A stretch of 64,000 nt of DNA from Myxococcus stipitatus (lineage in GTDB: Bacteria; Myxococcota; Myxococcia; Myxococcales; Myxococcaceae): NCBI RefSeq assembly GCF_037414475.1, contig NZ_CP147913.1:4464001-4528000 (forward strand). Direction: 5' to 3'. The position numbers and the translations under genes are program-made. The notes under the pieces were generated by a model, which saw nothing but the letters and a program-made list of their open reading frames with translations, had not been told where the DNA came from and did no database searches. Shown here piece by piece: positions 1-8,977 of the stretch (within the stretch, counting starts at the first letter, position 1; the number at the start of each line of letters is the position of its first letter).

Positions 1-539
1 CCAACTTCGCCGTGGCCAACCGGCTCATCATCGGCGAGGCCGTGTGCGCCGCGCTGGAGGACGTGTTCGGCGGCACCGCGAGCGTCTACTACGAGATTTC
101 GCACAACCTCATCCAGAAGGAGGATGGGAAGTTCGTCGCCCGCAAGGGCGCCACGCGTGCGTTCCCCGCCGGCCACCCCGCGCTCAAGAAGACGGACTGG
201 GAAGGCACCGGGCATCCCATCCTGATTCCCGGCTCGATGGAGACCGGCAGCGCCATCCTGTTCGCGGAGGAAGGTGCGTCCAGGTCCATCTACTCGGTGA
301 ACCACGGCGCCGGCCGCCGTATGTCTCGAGGCGAGGCGCGGCGCGTGCTCAAGCAGGACGCCACCGACGCGCGCATGGCCGAGTCCGGCATCATCCTCAA
401 CACGCGGCACACCCCGCTCGACGAGTCCGGCCCCTGCTACAAGAACCTGGAGGACGTGCTGGAGACGGTGGAGATGGCGGGGCTGGCCAAGGTGGCGCGG
501 CGGCTCAAGCCCGTGGCCTGCATCAAGGGCGCGGATTGA
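1..539 (+). CDS. rtcB: RtcB family RNA-splicing ligase, C-terminal part (5' end outside window)
   Basis: Only the last ~179 codons are present; the frame is open from base 3 and reads NFAVANR..., an internal RtcB motif, so the GTG at 12 is not the real start. RtcB joins 2',3'-cyclic-phosphate (or 3'-phosphate) RNA ends to 5'-OH ends using GTP and Mn2+, acting in RNA repair. Family signatures seen are RKGATRAFP.GHP, a GSMETGSAILF block and NHGAGRRMSR; in the family the His of the HGAG tetrad carries the covalent GMP, and it is intact. The end ...RLKPVACIKGAD is typical of the family. Homologous RtcB proteins are about 400-480 aa. No RtcR-type regulator is visible on this side. Identification is firm; completeness upstream cannot be judged. 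Confidence 0.93.
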   Translation, partial: NFAVANRLIIGEAVCAALEDVFGGTASVYYEISHNLIQKEDGKFVARKGATRAFPAGHPALKKTDWEGTGHPILIPGSMETGSAILFAEEGASRSIYSVNHGAGRRMSRGEARRVLKQDATDARMAESGIILNTRHTPLDESGPCYKNLEDVLETVEMAGLAKVARRLKPVACIKGAD

Positions 540-608
540 CCCACACCCGGTGGCACGTGGACTTCCTGGGGAGCCTGCTACAGTGGCGCCCCTCTGGAGT
601 CCCACGAA

Positions 609-1553
609 ATGACCTCGTCGTCCCCCGCCGCCCGCGCCTCCATGTTGGGTTCCCGTGAGGCCGAGCTGGCTCGAGCAGAGAGTGATCTGTCCACCCAGGA
701 GTCCCGTCTCGCGGAGCAGCTCACGCGAGCCCAGGCGGAGGCCGCCGCCCTCTCCACCCGGCTCGACGCGGTGAGGGCCGCGCTGGCCAAGGCGCACCAG
801 GACCCGGACGCGGACCCGCAAATGGGTGAGCAGGCGTCCAGGCTCCAGGCCACACGGGTGCCCTCACTGAACGTGGACGCCGCGCGGGAGAAGGCCCTCG
901 ACACACGCGAGAAGGCCCTGGAGGCACGCAAGCAGTTGGGCCTGGAGGCCCAGGCCGCGCTGCGCATCCAACAGGAGCAAATGGCCCAGGTGACGCGCGC
1001 GGTCGCGGACGCCGAGGCGGCCATGAAGCAGCAGGTGGAAGCCTCCGCGGCCCGGACGCGGGCGCGCCAGGAGGCCTCCACGCGCGCGCAGCAGGAGGCG
1101 GCTCGCGCGAGGCAGGCGGAGCTGGCCCGCGCCGCCACCGAGGCCAAGGCTCGGGGAGAGACAGTTCCCTCGGCCCCAGGGCCTGCCCGGACGAGCGGCG
1201 CGGAGGGCGTGGATGCGCGGCGCAACGGGCGCGTGCGGATGCACACGTCCATCGACATGCGCAGCGACTCGAACTTCTTCACCGGCTTCTCGATGGACAT
1301 CAGCGAGGGCGGCGTCTTCATCGCCACGGTGGACGCGGTGCCGCGCGGCACCCAGGTGGAGCTGGACTTCACGCTGCCCGGGGGCCGGCCCATGAAGGTG
1401 ACGGGCGTGGTGCGCTGGGTGCGCGAGGCCAACCCTCGCATGCCGGAGCTGATGCCGGGCGTGGGCGTCCAGTTCACCGGGCTGCCCGAGGAAGTGGCGT
1501 CCGTCATCTCGTCCTTCGTCACCACGCGTGACCCGATGTTCTATCCAGACTGA
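609..1553 (+). CDS. PilZ-domain protein with N-terminal coiled coil (TIGR02266-type)
   Basis: A 314-aa cytoplasmic protein. Residues ~15-190 are an Ala/Glu/Arg/Gln-rich heptad-like region expected to form a long coiled coil. Residues ~200-310 form a PilZ domain carrying an RRNGR segment (RxxxR) and DISEGG (DxSxxG), the two motifs that bind cyclic di-GMP in the family. The tail reads VGVQFTGLPEE, characteristic of the PilZ subfamily expanded in Myxococcus (TIGR02266). Such proteins are thought to relay c-di-GMP to motility, polarity or chemosensory machinery, but a target cannot be read from the sequence. It starts 70 bp after rtcB on the same strand, with no obvious functional link. No membrane segment or signal peptide is present. 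Confidence 0.85.
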   Translation: MTSSSPAARASMLGSREAELARAESDLSTQESRLAEQLTRAQAEAAALSTRLDAVRAALAKAHQDPDADPQMGEQASRLQATRVPSLNVDAAREKALDTREKALEARKQLGLEAQAALRIQQEQMAQVTRAVADAEAAMKQQVEASAARTRARQEASTRAQQEAARARQAELARAATEAKARGETVPSAPGPARTSGAEGVDARRNGRVRMHTSIDMRSDSNFFTGFSMDISEGGVFIATVDAVPRGTQVELDFTLPGGRPMKVTGVVRWVREANPRMPELMPGVGVQFTGLPEEVASVISSFVTTRDPMFYPD

Positions 1554-1648
1554 AGGCGGCGGACGCTTCGTCGGGTAGTCGACCCCATCGCTCGTGGGCC
1601 GGTGCAGGAACGGCGATGTCTGGCCATAAAGACAGACATCAGGTTCCT

Positions 1649-2098
1649 ATGAGCGCGCCCACTCGCAGTCCCAATACCGCCACCGCCCGTCCACCTCGCT
1701 GGGATTCCCGCCGGCGCACCGAGCCCGCGTCCGAGGACACGTGCTCCAATGACACGGCCTCTCCGCCCGTCGTCGTCCCGGTGGACAAGGTCCACCTGGC
1801 CCAGGAGCTGACCCTCCTCACCGCACCCGACGCCTCCAGGGCCGTGGGCGCGCTCAATGGACAGCACGTCCAGTTGATGAAGCTCCACGGCGACGGAGCC
1901 TGGCGGCGGCACGAGCATGACGACACGCTCTTCCTGGTCCTCCATGGCCGGCTGCGCGTGGAGCTGCGCGAGCGCACCGTCGAGGTGGAGCCCGGCGAAC
2001 TGCTCCTCCTCCCCCGAGGCGTCGAGCACCGGCCCGTCGCCGACGAGGAGGTGCATGTCCTCGTCCTCGAGCCCTCCTGCGCGCTCCCGCCGCTCTAG
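1649..2098 (+). CDS. small cupin-domain protein
   Basis: The recognisable part is a single cupin barrel in the second half. It has a GDGAWRRHEHDDTLFLVLHG segment, which supplies the H-x-H and E/D metal-ligand positions of cupin motif 1, and a PGELLLLPRGVEHRPVA segment, which is cupin motif 2 with the final His. The first ~45 residues are low-complexity and probably disordered. An upstream in-frame ATG at 1616 would add 11 residues; neither start has a strong ribosome site, so the start is uncertain. Small stand-alone cupins bind a metal and act as isomerases, dioxygenases or sensors, and the substrate here cannot be inferred. It runs convergently towards the sensor kinase, which ends 2 bp away. 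Confidence 0.75.
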   Translation: MSAPTRSPNTATARPPRWDSRRRTEPASEDTCSNDTASPPVVVPVDKVHLAQELTLLTAPDASRAVGALNGQHVQLMKLHGDGAWRRHEHDDTLFLVLHGRLRVELRERTVEVEPGELLLLPRGVEHRPVADEEVHVLVLEPSCALPPL

Positions 2099-2100
2099 GT

Positions 2101-4380
2101 TCAAGGAAGGACGGGCTCGTTGACGGGGGCCTCCCGCTCCGAGCCGGGCTGCAGCAGGGGCAGCTCCACGGTGAAGGTGGAGCCCTCCCCCGGCGAGCTC
2201 TCCACGTGGACGGAGCCCCCGTGGGCATCCACCAGTTGCCGGACGATGTAGAGCCCCAACCCGAAGCCCGCATGCCGTCCCTCGGAAGGGACCTGCTCGA
2301 AGCGGTCGAAGATGCGCCGCTGCGCCTCCAGGGGAATGCCCACGCCGTGGTCCTTCACCACCAGGCGCGCCCGTGACACCCCGGCGCGCTCCACGCGCAC
2401 CTCCACCGGCTGTCCCGCGCCGAACTTCAGCGCGTTGGACAAGAGGTTCGTCATCACCCGGTCCAGGCGCAGCCGGTCCCACCGGCCCACCAGGCCCAGC
2501 TCCGCGTCGAAGACGAGCTTGCTGCCCTGCTCGGAGGCATACGCCGCGAAGCGCTCCACCACCTCGTGCGCCAGGTCCGCCAGGTCCACCAGCGACACGT
2601 CCAACACCAGACGTCCCGCGGACAAACGAGACAAATCCAACAGGTTGAGCAGCAATTGCCCCAGACGCTGGGTCTGCTTCAGCGCCGCGCCCAATCCCTC
2701 TCGCACCTTGTCTGGCGCAAGGCCCGGGTCCAACCGCTGGAGCTTGCGCAACAGGAGCTGGAGGGTGTTGAGGGGATTGCCCAGGTCATGTGCCGCGATG
2801 CCGATGAGCTCCACCGCCTCGCGCGACTCGCGCAAGAGCCGGGTGTTGTCCAGCGCCAGCGCCGCGCGGCCCGCCAGCTCCTCCATGAAGACCTGGTCCC
2901 CTTGCGTCAACCTCCGCTCCGGCGAGGACGTGAGCAGCACCAACACCCCTTGCGTCTTCTCCCCCGAGCGCAGCGGCACCGCCAGGTACGAGCGGATGCC
3001 CACCTGCTCCATCATCCCCAGGTGCTCGGCGTCCTCCGCGCCCTTCACGAGCATCTGGGGCGACACCTCAGCCACCCACTGCGAGCGTCCCGTGCGCATC
3101 ACCTGCCACACCCCCCGAGGCGAATCCGGCGAGGGCTGATGACGCCGCAGGGCCTCCCACAGCAGGGGCTCCTTCTGCTCGTCCGCGTGCTTCACCACCC
3201 GGGGCCGCAGTTGTCCGGACGGCGTCAGCACATACAGGACACACGCATCCGCCACCTCCGGCACCATCATCCGCACCAGCTCCGCCACCATCAGGTCCGG
3301 CTCCGTGTACCGCTGGAACACCCGGCCGGCCTCCGCGAACAAGCCTTGCGTGCGCTCGGCGCGGCGGCGCTCGGTGATGTCGCGCGTCACCTCCGCGTAG
3401 CCCCGCAGCGCGCCACCCTCATCCCGCAGCGCGTTGACGAGCGCCTCCGCGAAATAACTCGAGCCGTCCTTGCGCACGCGCCACCCCTCCGTGCGCAGAC
3501 GCCCATCTCTTCTGGCTCGCGCCAGGTCCTTCTCCGGCACCCCCAGCGCCGCGGCGTCCGGCGGATAGAAGAGGGCCACCGGCTCACCCACCACCTCCGA
3601 GGCCTCGTAGCCCGTGATTCGAGTGGCCCCCGGGTTCCAGCTCGCCACCCGTCCGCGCTCGTCCAACAGCAGCAGCGCGTAGTCCTGCACCCCTTCGACG
3701 AGGAGCTGGAAGCGCCGGGCGCTGTCGTCCGCCTCCTCGCGCAACGGACGCAGCCTGCGCAGCAGTACCCACGACAACACCGCCGCCACCGCCAGGCCCA
3801 GGCTCGCGGCCACGAGGGTGAGCGTGAGCACCCGCTCATCCACGTCCACCGCCGTCTGGATGCCGCGCGCGAGCTGCTCCTCCGCGTTCGCGGAGAGCTG
3901 CTGCAAGGCCTCGTAGGCCCGCAGCCGCGTGGTGCCCACGCGCTCCTCGAAGAGGCGCTCCAGCTTGGAGCGGGGCACATTGGCCGCATGCGCCACCACC
4001 AGCTCCCGCACGGCCTGCTCGTGCTCCTGCTCCGCGCGCATGGCGGCATCCAGGAGCGACGAGGCGGGCTCCGCGAGGAGGCGCGCCTTCAGCCTCCCGG
4101 CGATGGAGATGAAGCGCTCGCGCGACGCCACCATCTCCTCGGCGAAGAGCGAGTCACCCGACAGGGCATAGCCCCGCTCGCTGGCCACCTTGTCGCTGAA
4201 GGCGCGGCGCAGGCGCTCCACCTCCAGCAGGTCCATGGACAGCTCCAGCAGGCCCGCCTTCTGGTGCGTGCGCACGGACAAAAGCGCCACGGCGAACGTC
4301 ACCACCAGCGCGAGCGCCACGAGCAGGGACGCGAAGAAGCCCGCGCCGACGCGCTGTGAGAACGTCCACGGCCGCCCCAC
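2101..4380 (-). CDS. membrane sensor histidine kinase, CHASE3-PAS-GAF-HisKA-HATPase
   Basis: A 759-aa sensor kinase. Order of parts: transmembrane helix ~11-35; periplasmic CHASE3-like helical domain ~37-185 (with the SERGYALSGD signature); second transmembrane helix ~184-208; PAS domain ~220-340 ending in the DITERRRAE linker; GAF domain ~350-515; HisKA with phospho-acceptor His531 in AAHDLGNPL; and an HATPase domain with N box (VMTNLLSNALKFG, ~642), G1 (DHGVGIP, ~677) and G2 (GFGLGLYIV, ~705). No receiver domain is attached and no response regulator lies next to it, so it is an orphan kinase, as is common in myxobacteria. The ligand of CHASE3 is unknown. The H-box has AHDLGNP rather than SHELRTP, a variant seen in GAF-linked kinases. 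The family call is firm and the signal unknown. Confidence 0.93.
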   Translation of the reverse strand: MGRPWTFSQRVGAGFFASLLVALALVVTFAVALLSVRTHQKAGLLELSMDLLEVERLRRAFSDKVASERGYALSGDSLFAEEMVASRERFISIAGRLKARLLAEPASSLLDAAMRAEQEHEQAVRELVVAHAANVPRSKLERLFEERVGTTRLRAYEALQQLSANAEEQLARGIQTAVDVDERVLTLTLVAASLGLAVAAVLSWVLLRRLRPLREEADDSARRFQLLVEGVQDYALLLLDERGRVASWNPGATRITGYEASEVVGEPVALFYPPDAAALGVPEKDLARARRDGRLRTEGWRVRKDGSSYFAEALVNALRDEGGALRGYAEVTRDITERRRAERTQGLFAEAGRVFQRYTEPDLMVAELVRMMVPEVADACVLYVLTPSGQLRPRVVKHADEQKEPLLWEALRRHQPSPDSPRGVWQVMRTGRSQWVAEVSPQMLVKGAEDAEHLGMMEQVGIRSYLAVPLRSGEKTQGVLVLLTSSPERRLTQGDQVFMEELAGRAALALDNTRLLRESREAVELIGIAAHDLGNPLNTLQLLLRKLQRLDPGLAPDKVREGLGAALKQTQRLGQLLLNLLDLSRLSAGRLVLDVSLVDLADLAHEVVERFAAYASEQGSKLVFDAELGLVGRWDRLRLDRVMTNLLSNALKFGAGQPVEVRVERAGVSRARLVVKDHGVGIPLEAQRRIFDRFEQVPSEGRHAGFGLGLYIVRQLVDAHGGSVHVESSPGEGSTFTVELPLLQPGSEREAPVNEPVLP

Positions 4381-4515
4381 GCCGCCCCCCTCCGGGCAGG
4401 ACGCCCGTCTTCCCGGGTCCCGCGCCCATCAAGGTGGGCCCGCTGTCCATGGCCGCACATCCCCGCCCAAGGGATGTGCCCGCGTTGGACGGCGTGCACT
4501 CGTGACGCGGAGGCT

Positions 4516-5034
4516 CTAGCGCGTACCCGCCGGGACAACCTCCGGCGCGGGCGCCGGGTCCGAGGCCGGAGCCTGGAAGCTGCCCGTGTCCGGGTCCACC
4601 GACCACGCGGAATACTTCTGCTGCTTCACGTCCCGCAGCTTTCCGCCCTGGTAGCAGACCGAGTACACGAGGAAGAAGTCCTTCTCCATCGACGGCGTGC
4701 CATGGCGGTAGCAGTCCGCGCCCGTCTCATCGAGCTCGCGCGTCATGGGACGGCCCAGGAGCGCCACCACCTGGTCCGAGGTCATCCCGCCCGTGATGGA
4801 CTTGAAGCCGTGGGGCGTGACGACGCGGAACGTCACCGCCTCCTCGCGCGCCAGCACCCAGAAGCCCACCGCCAGCGTCACCGGAATCAACGACGCCACC
4901 AGCGCCGCGACCCACCGGCCCTTCGAAGCCCGGCCTTCCTTCTGGAACGCCGTGAAGAGGTTGCTGGCGTCCGTCTGGGCTGCGGCCAGGGAGGCACTCG
5001 AGGGGTTCTCTGTCGGGCTCACGTCGACTGACAT
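4516..5034 (-). CDS. single-pass membrane protein with BamE/SmpA-like domain
   Basis: About 172 aa from the ATG at 5034; a further upstream ATG at 5058 would add 8 residues. An N-terminal cytoplasmic stretch of ~35 residues is followed by one transmembrane helix (VAALVASLIPVTLAVGFWVL) and an exported C-terminal domain. The segment ITGGMTSDQVVALLGRPM closely resembles the start of the BamE/SmpA/OmlA fold, in which a helix after a G-M-T turn leads to LLG.P. Two cysteines (around DCYRHG and SVCYQ) could form a disulfide. The tail is Pro/Ala-rich. True BamE is an outer-membrane lipoprotein, and this one lacks a lipobox, so it is better seen as a BamE-like periplasmic domain of unknown role. It is divergent from polyphosphate kinase. 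Confidence 0.7.
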   Translation of the reverse strand: MSVDVSPTENPSSASLAAAQTDASNLFTAFQKEGRASKGRWVAALVASLIPVTLAVGFWVLAREEAVTFRVVTPHGFKSITGGMTSDQVVALLGRPMTRELDETGADCYRHGTPSMEKDFFLVYSVCYQGGKLRDVKQQKYSAWSVDPDTGSFQAPASDPAPAPEVVPAGTR

Positions 5035-5216
5035 GCCGTTCCAACAGCGCGGATGCAAGAAACTCCACGCGCGAGGTCCACTAACGCTCGCCCGGCAACT
5101 TCCCAGGCGGGCCCGGGCACTGGCGGGCTTCCTTTCGTGACGTCTAAGTTCACAATCGCGGGGAGGCAGGCCTGCTACATCCCCCGCCGAGGTAGGAAAA
5201 CCAGGAGTCGCGAAAG

Positions 5217-7376
5217 ATGGCGAAGCGAGGCGTTGCCGGACGCAGCGTCACCCAGAAGCCCTTGGAGCGGGATGTCCTGCCAGCGGGGGTGGAGATGGAC
5301 GAGGGACACTTCTTCAATCGCGAGCTGTCCTGGTTGGCCTTCAACGACAGGGTGTTGCAGCTGGCGGAGTCCGCGGACGAGCCCCTGCTCGAGCGGCTGA
5401 AGTTCGTGTCCATCTACGCGCGCAACCTGGACGAGTTCTTCATGATTCGCGTCGCGCGGCTGCACGAGCAGGTGCGCGGGGGCGTGGCGCGGCTGGTGCC
5501 GGATGGAGCGTCGCCGGGCAGCACGCTCGACAAGCTTCACGAGGGCATCTTCGAGCAGAGCAAGCGCCACAGCGCCATCTTCGAGAAGCTCCTGCGGCCC
5601 GCGCTCGCGGAGAAGGGCCTGCGCATCGTGAGCGCCAAGGACCTGGACGCCGAACAGCGCGCCCAGGTGGACCAGCGCTTCCGCGAGCAGATATTCCCCG
5701 TGCTCACCCCGCTGGCCATCGGCCTGGGCCGGCACTTCCCGTACATCTCCAACCTGTCGCTCAGCCTCGCCGTCCTCCTGAGGGACCCGCAGGCCGACGA
5801 GGAGAGCGTGGCCCGGGTGAAGGTGCCCAAGGAGCTCCTGCCCCGCTTCCTGCCGCTGAAGGGCCAGGTCTTCGTGCCGTTGGAGGAGATCATCGCCCAG
5901 CACCTGGGCGACCTGTTCCCCGGCATGGAGGTGCTCAGCTGGAGCCTGTTCCGCGTCACGCGCGACGCGGACTTCACCGTGTCCGAGGACGCGGAGGACC
6001 TGCTCAAGGCGGTGGAGACGGAGCTGCGCCAGCGCCGGTTCGGCGACGTCATCCGGCTGGAGGTGCAGGCGGGGATGAGCCCCAAGCTGCTCGAGCCGCT
6101 GGTGGAGGCGCTGGGGCTGGAGCCTCGCCAGGTGTACGAGGAGCAGGGGCTGTTGGGACTGGGCGACTTGCAGTCCATCGCCTTCGCGCCCGGCTTCCCC
6201 GAGCTGAAGGACTCGCCGTGGACCCCCGTCACGCAGCCTCGGCTGCGGCCGGAGGCGGACGCGCCCGAGGGCGTCACGGTGATGGCGGCGATGCGGCGGG
6301 GGGACCTGCTGGTCCACCACCCCTACGACTCGTTCACCACCTCGGTGGAGCGCTTCGTCACGGAGGCGGTGGCGGACCCGGACGTGCTGGCCATCAAGCA
6401 GACGGTGTACCGCACCTCCGACAGCTCACCGCTGGTGCCCGCGCTCATCACCGCGACGGAGAACGGCAAGCAGGCGGTGTGCATGGTGGAGCTCAAGGCC
6501 CGCTTCGACGAGCGCACCAACATCAAGTGGGCCAACGCGCTGGAGGAAGCGGGGGTGCACGTCGTCTACGGCATCCCCTCGCTCAAGACTCACGCGAAGG
6601 CCATCCTCATCGTGCGGCGCGAGGGTGAGCGCGTGCGCCACTACGTGCACGTGGGCACCGGCAACTACAACCCGAAGACGGCGCGCCTCTACACGGACAT
6701 GGGGTTGTTCACCACGGACCCGGACATCGGCGCGGACGTGGCGGACCTGTTCAACTACCTGACGGGCTTTGGCCGCCCCAAGAGCTTCCGCAAGCTGCTG
6801 GTGGCGCCCCTCACCATGCGCGAGGGATTGCTCGAGCACATCAAGCGCACCGTCGTCGCGCACACGCTGGAGCGCCCCGCGCGCATCCAGATGAAGATGA
6901 ACGCGCTGGTGGACCCGGCCATCATCCGCGCCCTCTACGACGCGTCCCGCGCGGGCGTGAAGGTGGAGCTCAACGTGCGGGGCATCTGCTGCCTGCGCCC
7001 CGGAGTCCCCGGGCTGTCGGAGAACATCCGGGTGGTGTCCACGCTGGGCCGCTTCCTGGAGCACGCGCGCGTCTACCTCTTCGAGCGCGGCACTGAGGTG
7101 CGCTGCTACATCGGCTCCGCGGACCTGATGCCTCGCAACCTGGACCACCGCGTGGAAATCCTGGCGCCGGTGGAGGACCCGGGGCTGATTTCGCAGGTGC
7201 GCGACACGCTGGACCGCAACCTCACCGACAACACCCACGCGTGGGAGCTCCAGTCCGACGGCACCTGGCGCCGCCTGACGCCTCCCGCGCATGGAGAGAA
7301 GCGCTGGGCCCAGGGAGAGCTCATGGAGCGCGCCAGCCGCCACGCCCAGTTCCCCGGGGGCCGCCCGCTTCCGTGA
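5217..7376 (+). CDS. ppk1: polyphosphate kinase 1
   Basis: A full-length PPK1 of 719 aa (the family is usually ~690-730). It makes inorganic polyphosphate from ATP, and runs in reverse, through a phospho-His intermediate. The N-terminal domain starts with FFNRELSWLAFNDRVL and NLDEFFMIRVA. The two family-defining histidines of the phospholipase-D-like C-terminal domains are present: His459 in LKTHAKAIL (phosphorylated residue) and His478 in HVGTGNYNPKTARLYTD. ELKARFDERTNIKWA, also a family block, is intact. The ATG at 5217 directly precedes the conserved region, with a modest upstream purine stretch (cgaaag). No exopolyphosphatase gene lies beside it. In myxobacteria polyphosphate is linked to development and stress survival, which is family knowledge rather than something shown here. 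Confidence 0.97.
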   Translation: MAKRGVAGRSVTQKPLERDVLPAGVEMDEGHFFNRELSWLAFNDRVLQLAESADEPLLERLKFVSIYARNLDEFFMIRVARLHEQVRGGVARLVPDGASPGSTLDKLHEGIFEQSKRHSAIFEKLLRPALAEKGLRIVSAKDLDAEQRAQVDQRFREQIFPVLTPLAIGLGRHFPYISNLSLSLAVLLRDPQADEESVARVKVPKELLPRFLPLKGQVFVPLEEIIAQHLGDLFPGMEVLSWSLFRVTRDADFTVSEDAEDLLKAVETELRQRRFGDVIRLEVQAGMSPKLLEPLVEALGLEPRQVYEEQGLLGLGDLQSIAFAPGFPELKDSPWTPVTQPRLRPEADAPEGVTVMAAMRRGDLLVHHPYDSFTTSVERFVTEAVADPDVLAIKQTVYRTSDSSPLVPALITATENGKQAVCMVELKARFDERTNIKWANALEEAGVHVVYGIPSLKTHAKAILIVRREGERVRHYVHVGTGNYNPKTARLYTDMGLFTTDPDIGADVADLFNYLTGFGRPKSFRKLLVAPLTMREGLLEHIKRTVVAHTLERPARIQMKMNALVDPAIIRALYDASRAGVKVELNVRGICCLRPGVPGLSENIRVVSTLGRFLEHARVYLFERGTEVRCYIGSADLMPRNLDHRVEILAPVEDPGLISQVRDTLDRNLTDNTHAWELQSDGTWRRLTPPAHGEKRWAQGELMERASRHAQFPGGRPLP

Positions 7377-7742
7377 AGCCGCGACGCCGCGCCCGCCCTC
7401 AGTGCACCGACGAGGGCCGCGCCGTCCACCACGAGCACGCCGCCTTGCGGCGCGGAAGCCGGCAGGGAGGCCGGGGACGCGCCCGGGGCGGTGAGCACAC
7501 CCGCTGCTGGGATGACGTGGAGCCGCGGCTCATGCCCCGCACCCGGGACCACCGTGGAGAGCGCCCTGCGAAACGGATGCACCAGCTGGCCACGCGTGAC
7601 TCTCCTCCCCCCGGGGGGTGTTGGAACAGCAGACAACCCTGAAAAGCAGGGCGCCTGTGCCACAACTGGAGGTTTGAATTCAAGCATTTGTCGTAAATTA
7701 CATCCAATCTGAACTTCCCTACCCTTGGGGGTAGGTGGGGAT
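7377..7742. other. non-coding stretch between ppk1 and the App1-like gene
   Basis: 366 bp between convergent genes. No reading frame here has a convincing start or recognisable protein. The right half (about 7660-7720) is unusually AT-rich for this genome. The only clear structure is the hairpin at 7718-7735, annotated separately. Confidence 0.5.
7718..7735 (-). terminator. hairpin after the App1-like gene
   Basis: Perfect 7-bp inverted repeat CCTACCC / GGGTAGG with a 4-nt loop, 7 bp beyond the stop codon of the minus-strand gene ending at 7743. There is no clean T-tract, so termination is inferred from position and symmetry. Confidence 0.5.
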
Positions 7743-8861
7743 TCAGGGGACATCCTCGCGGCGGTGGGCCTCCACCTCGAGGACCTCCTTCCGCTGAATC
7801 CATCCGGACTCGGCCGCGTGGCGCGCGGCGGTGGTGGTGTCATCCACGGCCAGCAGTTGGCTGCCCGCGTCGCGAATCTCCGCGGCGATGCGCTCCAGTT
7901 CCTGGGCACGTCCGGAGCGGCCGGGCACGTTGCGGATGTAGACGCACAGGATGCGGCCGGGGAACTCGCGGACGATGGTGCGGTAGTGCTCCGCGTCCTC
8001 TTGTCCGCTGTCGCCGATGAGGATGAAGGGCAGGCGCGGCAGGTCCTGGAGCAGGCCGCGAATCTTCTGGAGCTTGTGCCCATGGCCACCGCCGGGCGCG
8101 AAGCCCTGGCTGGACAGGCCCCAGTCGCGCAAGAGCAGCGGACCGGTGGGGATGTGGTGCAGGGCGAGGAACTCGTCCAGGTGCTCGTACAGGTTCCAGG
8201 GGCTGCTGGAGACGTAGAAAATGGGGTTGTCCGCGTCCCCTGTCGCGCCCGCCTGGAGCGCCGCGTAGAACGCGTCCACGCCCGGGAAGGGCAGGCGCAC
8301 GCGGTGCTCGGTGAGGAAGAGCGCCCACGCGCGCTTGAACAGGTCCGTGACACCCGTGACGATGACGGTGTCGTCGATGTCGCTGATGACGCCGTAGCGC
8401 GCGCCCGTGCCCGCCACTCGCACCGGGGCCACCACGCGAGGCACTCCCTCCGGCTCGGGTGAGAGCAGCTCCAGCTCCACGTCGTGCCACCCCGAGCCCA
8501 CGCCCTTCGGCGGTGACACCCACAGCTCCAGGAAGCCCTCCTCGTCGGTGGTCCCTTCCCAGCGCTTGTCCCCCCAGCGCACCGCCACGTGGGCGCCTGG
8601 GAGTTCACGCGTCATGTAGCGTTTGTAGGAGGCCACGGCGCTGCTCCACAGCGTGTGGCGCTGCTGCCTGGGGCGGATGCGCCGGTCCTCCATCACCCGA
8701 GCCCTGATGAGGGCGCGCTCCGGCGAGCCGTGTCCCCGATAGGGGACGATGCGCAGCGGTGGGGCGATGCCCAACCAGCGGCGAAGGCTCCGGCTCGCGG
8801 CGTCGTAGTGAGCGTCCACGCGGACGGCGAAGCGGAAGAAGGCGGGTCTCAAGTCGGCCAT
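7743..8861 (-). CDS. App1-like phosphatidate phosphatase (DUF2183, HAD-like)
   Basis: A 372-aa protein from the ATG at 8861; the reading frame stays open upstream, but the conserved region begins here and the upstream part looks non-coding. A beta-sandwich-like N-terminal region (~35-145) leads into a HAD-type catalytic core with D-I-D-D-T at 161-165 (the DxDxT motif of phosphatidate phosphatases), YVSSSPWNLYEHL and LIGDSGQEDAEHY, the signatures of the yeast App1 family. App1 dephosphorylates phosphatidic acid to diacylglycerol. Bacterial members are assumed to be lipid or phospho-ester phosphatases. No signal peptide is evident, so it is probably cytoplasmic or peripheral. The family assignment is firm; the natural substrate is inferred. 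Confidence 0.88.
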   Translation of the reverse strand: MADLRPAFFRFAVRVDAHYDAASRSLRRWLGIAPPLRIVPYRGHGSPERALIRARVMEDRRIRPRQQRHTLWSSAVASYKRYMTRELPGAHVAVRWGDKRWEGTTDEEGFLELWVSPPKGVGSGWHDVELELLSPEPEGVPRVVAPVRVAGTGARYGVISDIDDTVIVTGVTDLFKRAWALFLTEHRVRLPFPGVDAFYAALQAGATGDADNPIFYVSSSPWNLYEHLDEFLALHHIPTGPLLLRDWGLSSQGFAPGGGHGHKLQKIRGLLQDLPRLPFILIGDSGQEDAEHYRTIVREFPGRILCVYIRNVPGRSGRAQELERIAAEIRDAGSQLLAVDDTTTAARHAAESGWIQRKEVLEVEAHRREDVP

Positions 8862-8977
8862 GGCCTGGAGCGCGGGGAGTGGGGGAAGGCCGACTGTAGA
8901 GGACTCCGGGCGGCTCGCGGAGCAAAGCCGCGCCGGAATCCTCACGACGCCGGGGCCTTCACACCCCGGGAGTCCCC

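Noticed and set aside
2566..4359. 597-codon plus-strand frame opposite the sensor kinase
   Set aside because: Arg/Gln/His-rich shadow of the histidine kinase gene; no family features.
7377..7740. Possible minus-strand protein remnant after ppk1
   Set aside because: The open frames read as Pro/Arg/Ser-rich text without any recognisable block or start signal.
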